Part shown: piece after piece, positions 53,405 to 63,469 of the stretch | Numbering within the stretch: position 1 is the stretch's first letter | Layout: every line of letters begins with the position of its first letter | Assembly: GCA_963575745.1 (NCBI GenBank) | Contig: CAUYUJ010014209.1 | Coordinates: 252,801 to 316,800, forward strand | Source: Prorocentrum cordatum | Lineage: Eukaryota > Sar > Dinophyceae > Prorocentrales > Prorocentraceae | Direction of reading: 5' to 3' | DNA: 64,000 nt | The notes under the pieces: generated by a model | What the model saw: the letters and a program-made list of their open reading frames with translations, nothing else | Database searches by the model: none | Told to the model about the DNA's origin: nothing | Position numbers and translations under genes: made by a program

Positions 53405-54045
53405 CTACATTGCCCAAGATGGCCCAAGATGGCCTCCAAGACGCCCAAGATGGCCCCAAGAGGCCCAAGATGGCCCCAATATTGCCTCAAGATGCACCCA
53501 AGACTGCCTAAGATGCACGTAAGACGGCCGAATGTGGCCTCAAGATGGCCAGCCCCCTAGAGGCCCCCAAGGAGGCCTGAAAAGGCTTCAAAAGGGCCTC
53601 AAGGAAAGCCCGAGGAGGCAAAAAGGTTTTTGGCAAAGTTTGGCCTTTGCTTCTTGTCGGCTTTCCGGCGGCCCAAGACGGCGCAAGAGGCCCCAAAAAT
53701 CGCCCTAAGATCGCCCAAGAGGCCTCCAAGATGGCCCTACAACGGCCAGGGAAGCCTCCAAGACGGCCCCAAGAAGGCCCCAAGACAGCCCCAGAGACCT
53801 CCAAGACGCCCAAGATGGCCTCCGGGACAGCCCAGAAAAACTCCAAGAGGGCCCACGTCGTTTCAGGGAGGCCCCCAAAACGCCTACCGACGGCGTCTTG
53901 GGGGCCAGGCACGCAAAAGAGGCTCCCAAGAAGGCCCCAAATGTCCCCAAGAGGCCCAAGGAGGCCCCCAAGAGGCCTCAAGAGGCTCCTGGGAAGCTCC
54001 CAGGAGGCCCCAAGAGCTCCCCAAGTGGCTTCCAAAAGGCCTCCT
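53405..54045 (-). repeat. Phased CCCAAGATGG array, most regular example
   Basis: In 53411-53545 the AA of each CCAAGA-type unit starts at 53416, 53426, 53438, 53447, 53458, 53467, 53478, 53489, 53500, 53510, 53521, 53531 and 53542, a mean of 10.5 bp. In 53671-53850 the same count gives about 10.5 bp. GGCC lies roughly half a turn away from each AA. An AT-richer interval near 53620-53665 separates the runs. Open frames are Pro/Lys/Arg- or Gly/Leu/Trp-rich and reflect the repeat. Confidence 0.9.
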
Positions 54046-54145
54046 CCTCCTTCTCCTCCTCCTCCTCATCCTTCCTTCCTCTCCTCATTCTCCTCTTCCG
54101 TCCCTCACGTGTTCCCCGAAGAGTTTCCACAACGGCTGCGGGAAT
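54046..54145. repeat. CCT tract plus diverged GCGTTCC-family hairpin
   Basis: 54040-54100 is TCCTCC-rich. Then GTGTTCC (54110) and GGAATGC (54139) flank a longer spacer (CCGAAGAGTTTCCAC and on). Confidence 0.5.
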
Positions 54146-54539
54146 GCATGGACAAATCGCGTGCCCAAACGTTTGGCCACATAGACGTATCCAAAAAGGC
54201 AGGGGGCAGCGGTGATTCGCCGCAGGCGTCTTCGATACAGCTACCCAAAATAATCGAACGCTGTGTTCCCCATGGAAGAGGATGGGCGAACAACTTGACG
54301 CCGCAGCGGACGGCGTGCAGGAAGATACAGCGAGCGCCAGGGGGCTTGAAGGGGCCAATGGGGTGGGCAAAGGTGCGCAGGGAGAGCAGGCGAGTGTAAG
54401 AACACAGTAGGACAAGAAAATAACATGTTAGAGAAATAGTGTCTGGCCAGGATGTCGGAGAGCTGAGAGGACAACGGCTGAAGGTCGTGCACTCCAACAT
54501 AATTCAAAAAACTACTGCTTTATTTAACTTTGTGCATTG
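54146..54539. other. No confident gene
   Basis: Overlapping frames occur on both strands. The longer minus-strand frames run out into the CCT tract. No family is recognised. Confidence 0.35.
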
Positions 54540-54800
54540 CCTTTTCGCTTCCGACGGGCTTCTGAGGCCTGGAGATGACTCCAAAATCGCCCAGTCCAGG
54601 AGAGCCCTGGACGGGCTCCAAGATGGCCCCAAATACCCGTTTGGCTCTGGCGGGCCATCCGTTCAGCCTTAATTGAGGGTTCCTCGATGTTTGGTCGATG
54701 TGCCCCAAGGGAGTCCACCGAGAGCCCCAGGAGGGGTTCAAAGCCTCAGGAGATCTCCAACAAGGCTCCAAGAGGCTCGCTCCGTATGTCCCTCTCATTC
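54540..54800 (-). repeat. Short phased CCAAGA-GGCC array
   Basis: GGCTCCAAGATGGCCCC and CCCCAAGGGAG-type units. Ends at a CT run (54800-54830). Confidence 0.6.
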
Positions 54801-54830
54801 TCTCTCTCTCTCTCTTTCTGGTGCTTCTCT

Positions 54831-55620
54831 CTCTGTCCATCCTTCATACAACTCACCCTGTTCCAGCATCATCAGTAGCGAATCAAATGATCAAAATTTA
54901 TGATTGCGCGGTTTGACGCCAACGACGACAGTAGCACATACAGCACAAGCATGTTCAACCATATGGTTTGATCAAACCACCGTGCTATCTATTCACCATA
55001 ATAATCGTAAGAGAGATAACATGCGGCTGATCGCGTGCACAACCGTGCACAACCATCCGAGAGGCGGTAACAAACACAGCGACAAGAAGTGTGCACACAA
55101 CACTGCCTCCACCTCCCCTCCACTGCCAGCAGCCGCAACAACACCACTACGGAGAAGACTGAAATGAACTTCGGCAGCGCAGCGCCACACCCAGTGTCCT
55201 GATCATGCCGATGCAGATGGATGAATACATCGGCTCATGTCATTCAAAATTCAGCCATGGTAGCGGATCGCCTGCACTGAAAGAGCCGCGAATGTGTAGA
55301 GACAATGCGCGACCACCAGTGGCGTCCACGAGAGAAGCGTTAGCTAAAACCTGAAGTCGTTGAAGGGTGATCTACCCTAGATACACGTTGGCATGAAGCA
55401 TGCCCACCACCGTTGCGCCGCGCGTGGACGTCACTGCCAGCATGCTAAATGCCATCACTGGAACGATCCCGTGCAACGTCAGCGCAGGCCACATTCACTC
55501 AAGTCGAACTGGACCTCCCACACGCCTTCCAGCTCTCCTCAGACATCATCTGGCTATTGCTTTCGACCGTACTGTCCCCCAGGACAACTGCTACCGTTGC
55601 TCCTCTCCTTCCACAGTGTC
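54831..55620. other. AT-richer sequence, no recognisable gene
   Basis: Mixed sequence with short frames only. No tandem repeat, RNA gene or domain is seen. Confidence 0.45.
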
Positions 55621-55639
55621 ACTGCACCTGTAGCAATCA

Positions 55640-56575
55640 TCCCGGCGAAGGACCCAACGATATGCAGGTGCGAGTACCACAACGCAGGTGGGACGAAAGA
55701 GGAGCAGCTCCCCATAGGGGCCACGAGACGTGAGAGGGGTGTGACGTAATGTGTGCGGGGGCGCCACGCGGACCCTGCCATTGGGTCCTTCGGTGGAACT
55801 CCCTATGGGGCCACGAAACCTGTACTGGGTGTCCCGAAATGTGTGCGGTGGCGCCATGCGCACCCTGCCACTGAGGCGTTCGGTGGAGCTCCCTGGGGGG
55901 CCACGAAACCTGTAATGGGTGCCCCGAAATGGGCGCGGTGGCTCCACGCGAACCCTGCCACTGGTGCATCCGGTGGGGTTTCCCATGGGGCCACGAAACG
56001 TGCGAGGTGTGTCCCGACATGGGACATGGGTGCGATGGCGCAATGCGCACCCTGCCACTGGGGCCTTCAGTGCAGTTCCCTATGGGGCCACGGGGCGTGT
56101 GAGGGTTGGCGCGATGGCGCAATGCGAACCCTGCCACTGGGGCCTTTAGTGCAACTCCCTGTGGGCCACGAAACGTGTGAGGGGTGTCCCGACATGGGCA
56201 CGGTGGCGCCATGCGAACCCTGCCTCCGGGGCTTTCGGTGCTGCTCCCTGCGGGGCCTCGAAGCGTGTGAGGGGTGTACCGAAATCGGAGCAGTGGCGCT
56301 GTGCGATCCCTGCCACTGGGGCCCTCCTCCCTTTGGGGCCACGAAGCGTGTGAGCGGTGTGCCAACATTGGAGCGATGGCGCAATGCGAACCCTGCCACG
56401 GGGCCTTCGGTGCAGCTCGCTCTGAGGCCACGGGGTAGCACCACCACCAGGGCCTTCGGTGGGACACGAAACGTGTGTGCACGGGGTGTGCCGACATGGG
56501 CGAGGAGGCGCTATGAGAACCCTACCACTGGGGCCCTCGGTGAAGTTCCCTTAAGGACCACGAGTCGTCTGAGGG
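55640..56575 (+). repeat. 88-bp satellite, array 2 with leader
   Basis: The leader GGCGAAGGACCCAACGATAT (about 55648) and ATGCAGGTGCGAGTACC match the leader of array 1. About nine diverged units follow, with ATGCG-ACCCTGCC positions near 55765, 55855, 55947, 56043, 56118, 56209, 56298, 56381 and 56511. The array runs straight into the GAT microsatellite. Confidence 0.92.
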
Positions 56576-56582
56576 ACGACAA

Positions 56583-56670
56583 CGCTGATGACGATGACAT
56601 TGAAAATGATGATGATAATGATGATGATGATGATGATGATGATGATGGTGATGATGATGGTGATGGTGAT

Positions 56671-56705
<35 letters not shown>

Positions 56706-57032
56706 TGATGATGATGATAATGATGATGATGATGATGATGATAATGATGATGATGACGATGTTAAAGATGCTGATGTTGCTGCTGCTGATGATGATGGTG
56801 GTGGTTATGGTGATGGTGATGCTGATGGTGATGATGATGCTGATGATACTGACGGTGGTGATGATGATGGTGGTGATGATGATGGTGATTGTGATGGTGA
56901 TGGTGATGGTGATAGTGATGGTGATGGTGATGGCGACAGTGATGGTGATGGTGATGACGAGTCTGATGATGATGCTGATTATGATGCTGAGGCTGATTAT
57001 GATGCCGATGCTGACGCTGCTGATGATGATGG

Positions 57033-57100
<68 letters not shown>

Positions 57101-57425
57101 GCGGTGGTGGCGATGATGATAATTGTGATGGTGATAATGGTCATGATGCTGCTGATGCTGATGCTGCTGCTGATGATGACGATGGTGGTGATGATGATGA
57201 TGATGAGGAAGAAGAGGAGGGTAGTAGTAGTGGTGATGGTGATGATGGTGGTGATGATGGTGATGAGGATGAGGATGAGGATGAGGATGAGGATGAGGGT
57301 GCTGATGATGATAAGGATGATGATGATGGTGGCGCTTGTGGTGGTGATGATGATGGTGATACTGACGCTCCTGATGGTGATGGTGATGGTGATGGTGATC
57401 ATGGTGATGATGATGATGATGATGC

Positions 57426-57472
<47 letters not shown>

Positions 57473-57560
57473 GCAATGGTGATAACAATGATGATGACGC
57501 TGGAGATGAAGAATATGATGATAATTGTACAACTGATTATACGATTACTACTGATAACAG
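56583..57560. repeat. (GAT)n microsatellite, nearly 1 kb
   Basis: GAT with GGT, GCT and GAC interruptions. Poly-Asp, poly-Met and poly-Ile/His frames are repeat products, including an 810-codon plus-strand frame that joins the satellite and this tract. Confidence 0.98.
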
Positions 57561-57689
57561 TAATGATAATCCGCCACCGTGCCCCCTGGCACGTTCAGGC
57601 GTGCTAGAATGCCAAGTGCTGTCTTATAGGGTTTTTGTAAAATCTTTCAAGGGGCCCCCCCCTCCGGCTGGTCCTCGTTGCGCGCACCG

Positions 57690-57870
57690 GCCATGCTCCT
57701 GGGGGGGTCCCTGGGCGACCATGGCGCCTCCCTGGGGCTCTCCCGGGAGGCCCCCAAGAAGGTCCAAGAGGGCCCCGAGTCGCCGAACGATCGCTCGAAG
57801 ACGCCCAAGATGGCCTCAAGATGGCGCAAGAAGCTTCCAAGGGGCCCCGAAAGGCCTCCGAGAGGCCTTC
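57690..57870 (-). repeat. Short phased CCAAGA-GGCC array
   Basis: CCCCAAGAAGGTCCAAGAGGG and CCCAAGATGGCCTCAAGATGG units about 10-11 bp apart. Confidence 0.65.
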
Positions 57871-57877
57871 CACGACG

Positions 57878-58340
57878 CCGGGGCCTGGGTCGAAGGGGCG
57901 AGGAGGAAAAAACGGAGCACCGCCCAACGCTCGGGCGCGATTGCGACGGCAGCGGCTGGGGCTGAAGGAGGCTGCGCGGGGAACAAACTAAAAGAACGAA
58001 CGAAACCAGATCAACCAACTGACCCACCACGCAGCCAAACACCCAAACAACAAACCCAACCGAACAACCAAACGTCACCGCACTGCCGCTTGAAACTCCC
58101 TCTCATCGCGGGCGCCATGACAGAGGGAGGGCGCGCGCAATGGCGGGGCCGACGAAGCGGAAAGCGGAACGGGAAGAATCCGTAAAATGAGGAACAACTG
58201 AAAATGCCCACCCCGCACGGCAGGGACGCCATTCGAGGCCATCCCGCCCCCTTCGGCCGCCGGGGCCTGGATCGAAGGGGCGAGGAAGGAAAAACGAAGC
58301 GCCGCCCGACGCCCGCGAGCAAACAGAAGGCGAAGCGGGG
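57878..58340 (+). repeat. Duplicated block GGGCCTGGxTCGAAGGGGCG
   Basis: GGCCTGGGTCGAAGGGGCGA (about 57882) and GGCCTGGATCGAAGGGGCGA (about 58263) start related segments of about 80 bp containing GGAAAAAACG-AGC-CCGCCC. Confidence 0.8.
57995..58150 (+). repeat. AACCAACC-CACTTGAAAC repeat, copy 1
   Basis: ACCAGATCAACCAACTGACC, a run of CAAAC words, then GCCGCTTGAAACTCCCTCTC and GCGGGCGCCATG. A second copy is at 59078-59190. Confidence 0.7.
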
Positions 58341-58446
58341 CGGGGGAGCGGGGCAAGAAAGAATGGCTCGCAGGAGGAGGGGGAAAGGAGAGGAACGGGA
58401 CGCGCTGCAACGCACCACCGCGCGGCTGCACCGCATCGCAAGGTGG

Positions 58447-58550
58447 GGGAAGAAGAAGAAGAAGAAGAAGAAGAAAAATAAGAAGAAGAACAAGACGAAG
58501 AAGAAAAAGAAGAAGAAGAAGACGAAGACGAAGAATAATAAGAAGAAGCG
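58447..58550. repeat. (AAG)n microsatellite
   Basis: AAG units with AAT and ACG interruptions. Confidence 0.95.
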
Positions 58551-59077
58551 AAAGAGAGACGGAAAAAAGGGGACAGACTGCAGAAGTCAGATCCCAGCCC
58601 GCGCGCAGGTGACGCCCCTGTCGCAGGAGATCGGGGCACGGCGACGGGGGCGACGCCTGCGCGTGGACCGTGGCGCGCGCGGGGCGAGGGAGCTGCGCGC
58701 GCCGCATGGACCGCGGGAGCTGCGCGAAACGCAGGGGCCGTATAATCCACGATCCGCATGGGATGGGGGGGGGGCGCGTCGGACCAGCGAGGCCGCATGG
58801 GCCGCGCGAGGCGCACGGGCGCGCCCTGCAAAAGGCTGGGGGAGACGCACGGGCGGCGCGAACAGAGCGGGCCGCGGGCGATATATGAACCGCACGGCCT
58901 CTCGCGCTGCCCAGGCCGCGAAAAGTGCACGACCCGCGCGGTGGTTGATCTTGCGCGCCGCTGGGCGGACCCTGCACGATCACCGCAGGACTGGTAAACA
59001 CTGCAGGCCCAATGAACACCACGTCGTGTGCCCACTTGGGGAACTGGCCCCCGCTGCCAAGCATTCGGGCGAGAGCC
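58551..59077. other. GC-rich sequence, no confident gene
   Basis: Many GCGCG words and frames on both strands, including a 340-residue minus-strand frame that crosses the AAG tract. No domain is seen. Confidence 0.4.
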
Positions 59078-59190
59078 GCGCCGACCAAACCAACCAATCA
59101 CCCAACCATCTCAAACACAACAGCATCACTTGAAACGCCCTCACAATGCGGGCGCGAGGTTTGAAGGAGAAGGCGCGCACCTTGCGTTTC
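59078..59190 (+). repeat. AACCAACC-CACTTGAAAC repeat, copy 2
   Basis: ACCAAACCAACCAATCACCC, then CATCACTTGAAACGCCCTC and ATGCGGGCGCGAGG, as in copy 1. Confidence 0.7.
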
Positions 59191-59318
59191 CATGTCGTTA
59201 CTCGGCAACGGCGGGGGCAGAGACCAGGGCGACCAACCAATCCAACCGCGCAGCCACAAGTCTGCGGCAGTTCCTCGCGTCCGGGGCGCCAAAGCAGGGG
59301 CAACACGTGCATCCAGTA

Positions 59319-59496
59319 CTCCAGATTTCGTAATAAAAGGGAGGGGGTCTGGACCCTCCAAGACAAGCCATTTCAGACCCCCCCCCTGGGAGAACCCTCC
59401 AAAACATCGTCCCCAGACCCCCCCAGGCCCTCCAAGATAGCCTGGAAGAGACCCCCCCGAAATGAGACCCCCTCCCTTTTATTACCAAATCTGGAG
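59319..59496. mobile_element. MITE with 32-bp terminal inverted repeats
   Basis: 59319-59350 and 59465-59496 are reverse complements over 32 bases with one mismatch (C/G at the 12th base). They start CTCCAGATTT and end GGGAGGGGGTCT. The dinucleotide TA flanks both ends (59317-59318 and 59497-59498), fitting a TA target duplication as made by Tc1/mariner-type transposases. The 114-bp interior is C-rich, with no coding potential, so it would depend on a transposase elsewhere. Confidence 0.85.
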
Positions 59497-59713
59497 TAAT
59501 GTTGAATGGCCAGGGTTGGCGAGGAGGGGGGAAAGGGAACGGACGCATCACGAAAGGGAGGAGCCGCAACAAGACCGGACATGGGGCGCGCGGCGTCGGG
59601 CCCCCGGACCCCGTGGGCCGCCGAAGCCCGGCCCGGACACCCCCAAGCTGGGCTCGGAGCGCCGTGGGCGCCACCGCGGGGGAGGCGGGGGGAAGAGGAA
59701 GAGGAGGTAGGAA

Positions 59714-59869
59714 GGCACCAACTATACACCAACACCGATCCTGGCCAGGATCACCCTGGGCCCAGGATCGGTGTATACGCCCTCCTGCCTTGCGCAAGAA
59801 GGCATATACACCGATCCTGGGCCCAGGGTGATCCTGGGCCAGGATCGGTGTTGGTGTATAGTTGGTGCC
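59714..59869. repeat. Long foldback (64-bp arms, 27-bp loop)
   Basis: 59714-59777 and 59805-59869 are reverse complements with one extra G in the right arm (GGGCC against GGCC). Arms begin GGCACCAACTATACACC and end GGATCGGTGTATA. The loop is about CGCCCTCCTGCCTTGCGCAAGAAGGCA minus its ends. Within each arm CCGATCCTGG/CCAGGATCGG is itself repeated, so smaller hairpins can also form. A transcript would make a very stable hairpin. Confidence 0.93.
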
Positions 59870-60330
59870 CTCCGAAGAGGCGCCATCCCACGCCCATCCG
59901 CCGACAGAAAGCGGGTGGGGGGCAGGGGGAGGCAGAAGGAGGGAAACGCGCTGCGGCGCACCACGGCGCGGCTGCAGCACACCGGGAACTGGAGCAGCGA
60001 CAGAGGCGCGCGGAACGCAGCACAGATCAACCCGCCGCCAACGAGGCCAGACGGACGAAACGTTGCTAACTGCAGCGCGCCCCGAAGCCCAAGTAGCCAG
60101 CCAAATCCGCGCGGCATCATCAAGGCGGAGGAACCAAAGAAAACAAAGCTGGAAAAGAAGGACCCGAACAACGAGCGGGAAAGCGCCAGAGAGAGGGGGG
60201 GAGATACTCAGACGGGCATGGACTGCACAGGCCACATGCACGTGGAGGTAAAGCCTCTCAAGAACGAAATGCTGCACAAGCGACGGCAGGAAAAATGTTT
60301 CGTTGCGGGAGATCCCCATGTATGCATCGG
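59870..60330. other. No recognisable gene
   Basis: GC-rich; contains CGCTGCGGCGCACCACGGCG, related to CGCTGCAACGCACCACCGCG at 58407, so part of a dispersed repeat. No coding evidence. Confidence 0.4.
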
Positions 60331-60407
60331 TCAGCTCCTCCTCCTCCTTTTCCTCCTCCTCTTCCTTTTCCTCCTTTTCCTCCTCCTCCTCCTCCTCCTC
60401 CTCCTGA
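60331..60407. repeat. (CCT)n microsatellite
   Basis: CTCCTC units with TTTTCCTC interruptions. Confidence 0.95.
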
Positions 60408-60514
60408 TCCTCCTCACCCGCGCTATTTTGCATTGGCCAGGTAGCGCGCAAGTTTCCTTGCGATTCCAGTCTACGAACGTCGGAAAATGAGCGGTATATA
60501 AAGAACTGGGTGAG

Positions 60515-61190
60515 CCGAGACATCCTCGAAATATGAACGCGACAGCGCCCGTGATATACCCCCTAGCGCCCTCCCGCCCTGCGGCCCCCACACACGCCGG
60601 GCCTGCTACATCACGACGACCACGCAACCCTGAACAATAATAAACACAGTCTAGTCATAAAAGCCAAAGTTCTGTTTGAGGCATCCCCACAAACTGGGCG
60701 CCAATGGGCAAGTGCCCCATCCGCTAATACATCGCAATGATCACGCAGCCCTCAAAAGAGACGTCTTCCTCTCAACAACCAGCGTCTCGCGTGAGATATC
60801 CCCACAATCTGGGCACTGACGCGCATGCGTCTTGCCCCCTGGCGGGTAACCGTTGCAGAGCCCAAGTCGCACGTCTACTGGGTCGTCGCGGCGCCTGCGC
60901 GGCCCTAAAAAGAAGACGCGCCGACTTTCCCAAAACAAACGGTTCGATTGACATCCCCACAATCTGGGCGCAAACGCACCCGTGATGCACCCCCTAGCGC
61001 CTCCCCCCTGCGGCGCCCAAAAGTGATGACTGCTACACCGCGATTACCACGGCCTGAAAACACATGTTCAACTTCCGAAAACCACCTGTTCGTAGGGGAC
61101 GCCCCCGAAATCTGGGCGCCAACGGGCAAGTGTCCGACCCTCTGGCGCCCTCCCTCGGCGTGTAAACTACAAGAAGCCTCAGCAAGAACT
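60515..61190 (+). repeat. Diverged tandem repeat, unit about 120-160 bp
   Basis: The landmark ATCCCCACAATCTGGGCGC, or its variants, occurs at about 60525 (weak), 60684, 60800, 60952 and 61100. CCCCCTAGCGCC-CCC-CTGCGGC, TACATCGCAATGATCACGC and AAAACAAACGGTT-like segments recur between them. Confidence 0.8.
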
Positions 61191-61249
61191 TCAGCTCTGA
61201 GCCTAAGCAAGAGCTTCAGCACTGGTTGGGGGGGATCGCCATGGTGGCT

Positions 61250-61405
61250 CTGCCGGGGAAGGGGGGGAGGGGGGGGGGCGGTCCTTCATCTGGCGTTTTC
61301 TTCATGATTTGCGCATCCGGACCCCCCCCCCGCGGAGAAAGGGGGGGAGGGGAAAGGGGGGGGCGGTCCCCCATCTGGCGTTTTCTTAATGATTTGCGCG
61401 CATCC
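61250..61405. repeat. Poly-G/poly-C segment with 85-bp duplication
   Basis: GCGGTCCTTCATCTGGCG (about 61279) and GCGGTCCCCCATCTGGCG (about 61363), each followed by TTTTCTT-ATGATTTGCGC and preceded by a G run. Confidence 0.9.
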
Positions 61406-62510
61406 CCAAGATGTTCTGGGGGGTCCCAGGGACCCCCTTCAGATCTAGCCGCTACCGCCCCCAGGACCCTCCCCGGACCCCCTTCGGGACCGCTCCAGGC
61501 AGACCCCCAGAGGAGAAGCAAGAGGACCGGAAGAATCGAGAATGGAGGAGGCCACAGAGCCAAGAAGATCACCGAATCTGGAGCTCCAGTGATCGGCGGC
61601 ACTGGCCGGAGGCCATTACAATATCAATCTCGATGATTCTGGGGGGTCTTGGGAAAAGACCGACCTTTCTTTCACAACTGGTCTGAGGGAGCGAAATAAA
61701 CTCGTCTGGGACGGTTGTGACCCCCCCTTTCCTATGACTCCGGAGTATCCGTAACGAAAGGATTGGGAAAGAGAGGAGGAGGCGCGAGGAAGGGAGGAGA
61801 AAGAGACGAGGAGAGTGAGAGACCAATACAGGAGTGTTGGGAATTCAGTGAGGCTGCCCAGCGAGACTGCCGAACCACTCATTTGCCAGAAATCCCCTAA
61901 TGTTTGCCGATTGTAGTGACAACCAGCATTCTATTTAGCAGGGTGCCAATATGGCATAGCCGAACGTGCGTTATTCCCGACGGCATTTACAACTAGCACT
62001 CAGCTTGATGCAGCCTTCTATCCACTCGTCCGCACATACCAACTTGCGCGAGGGGATTCATCCATAACCATCGTCTGGGGTATCGATCTTCGGAGAATCT
62101 TCAGGCAGTGGAGATAGAGAAGGATATGGATATGGATATGGGTATTGGCATCGACAAATGTAGATGCTTACTTGTACATATACCCGTAGGTTAGGGCCCT
62201 TAGGGTGCCAAATATATACGTAAATCCGCCGCCTGCCGAGATCAGCGATGATGAATCCTCACATCCGATGGTTAGTGATGCATCCCCGCCTCGGGACCAA
62301 AACAGCGTCTGACTCAGAATGCAGGACCAAAAAATGGCGCAGACAGCAGCAAGATGGAGACAAATAGAGAGGTCCTCCTTCGCGGCAGCGATGAGCACCT
62401 CGTCGAGGAGAGGAGCGAGAGAGCGGAAATGCAAGGTTTATAAAAGAGAGGGGCGCTGAAAGGTGGTGGCAAGAGCTCACCAATATCGGCGGCGAGCCCA
62501 TGGATAGAGG
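61406..62510. other. No recognisable gene
   Basis: Short frames only. GGATAT repeats at 62121-62145. No domain or RNA gene is seen. Confidence 0.45.
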
Positions 62511-62645
62511 AGGCGGGCCTTCTCAGACGGCTTAGAAGGCCTCGAGCCTTCTGAGAAGCTTCCTACGCCTTCTCCAAACACATACACGGTTGGCGCGAGG
62601 GCATCTCAAACGCCCCGCCACCTTCTGAGAAGGCCTGCGCCATTT
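62511..62645. repeat. GAAGGC/GCCTTC palindrome cluster
   Basis: AGAAGGCCTCGAGCCTTCT (62534-62552) is an inverted repeat. CCTTCTGAGAAGG words follow at about 62547 and 62628. Confidence 0.75.
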
Positions 62646-62969
62646 CATGTCCCCCCTGGGCGCGCCGCCGACAGGAAGTACGGACCGAAGATGAGGAAAA
62701 GGTTTAGGCTACATTGGCAAATTGAAATCCACACATCAGGCGGATGTAGGAAGGTTGACAAGCAGGCTGGCCACGATGAAAACTGCGGCTGCTACGTTGC
62801 ATCACACAGAAATGCGAAGCAGCGCGCGCAAACAACATGGCAGCGATGTGGAGACACTTCACAACATACCAGCCTTATGAGCGTCCCACTACTGAGTTGG
62901 CCCAGCGCGTTGCCAAGAGTTATCCACACCACACGGGAAGCTGGTGAAGGGTGACAAAGGGTGAATTAG

Positions 62970-63160
62970 GACTGCGAACAATCGGACAGGATGGTAAAGA
63001 AACGGATGGAAAAGGATGGGATGATGTGAATAATGGAATGGGATAGGATGGGTTGGGACAGGATGGAAGGGTAAGCGATGGAGGGAGGGGATGGGTGCAG
63101 GATGGGAGGCGAGAGGAAGCAAGGGGAAGGCAGGAGGTGACAGCAGGGAAGGTGAGCATG
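62970..63160. repeat. GGATGGGA-type degenerate repeat
   Basis: GGATGGGATGATG, GGGATAGGATGGG and GGGACAGGATGG words over about 190 bp. Confidence 0.7.
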
Positions 63161-63179
63161 GAGGGCAGCATAATGTACA

Positions 63180-63285
63180 TGTTTACATGTGTTTTTAGGG
63201 TGTACGTGCATATCATATACAAATAGATAAATATAGATATATATTTATATACACACATCTACATATACATAAATACCTATGTATA
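63180..63285. repeat. TA/CA-rich tract
   Basis: ATATAGATATATATTTATAT followed by ACATATACATAAATACC. Confidence 0.8.
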
Positions 63286-63287
63286 CA

Positions 63288-63326
63288 AGAACCTACGCGC
63301 GCGCTTCGCGCACTCTCAGGTTCTAG
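63288..63326. repeat. Dispersed CTTCG hairpin, copy 3
   Basis: AGAACC (63288-63293) pairs with GGTTCT (63319-63324). Between them is ACGCGCGCGCTTCGCGCACT. As in copy 1, it follows a short AT-rich segment. Confidence 0.8.
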
Positions 63327-63469
63327 CTGGTCGAGTGCTGACCGCATTGAGACAACGAAACTGTCATGAATAATGAGGTCAACAATATCTGATTCCTCCT
63401 GCCTCTTCCTCATTCCTCCTCCACTGCTGTCATCGACCGGTGATCTGTCGCCAAACTATGGGCCAGGAC

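Noticed and set aside
55753-58185. An 810-codon plus-strand open frame
   Set aside because: It runs through the 88-bp satellite and almost 1 kb of GAT repeat (poly-Asp) and has no domain. It is open because the repeats lack stops.
59198-60523. A 441-codon minus-strand frame
   Set aside because: It crosses the MITE, the foldback and a CCT tract, and has no coherent domain.
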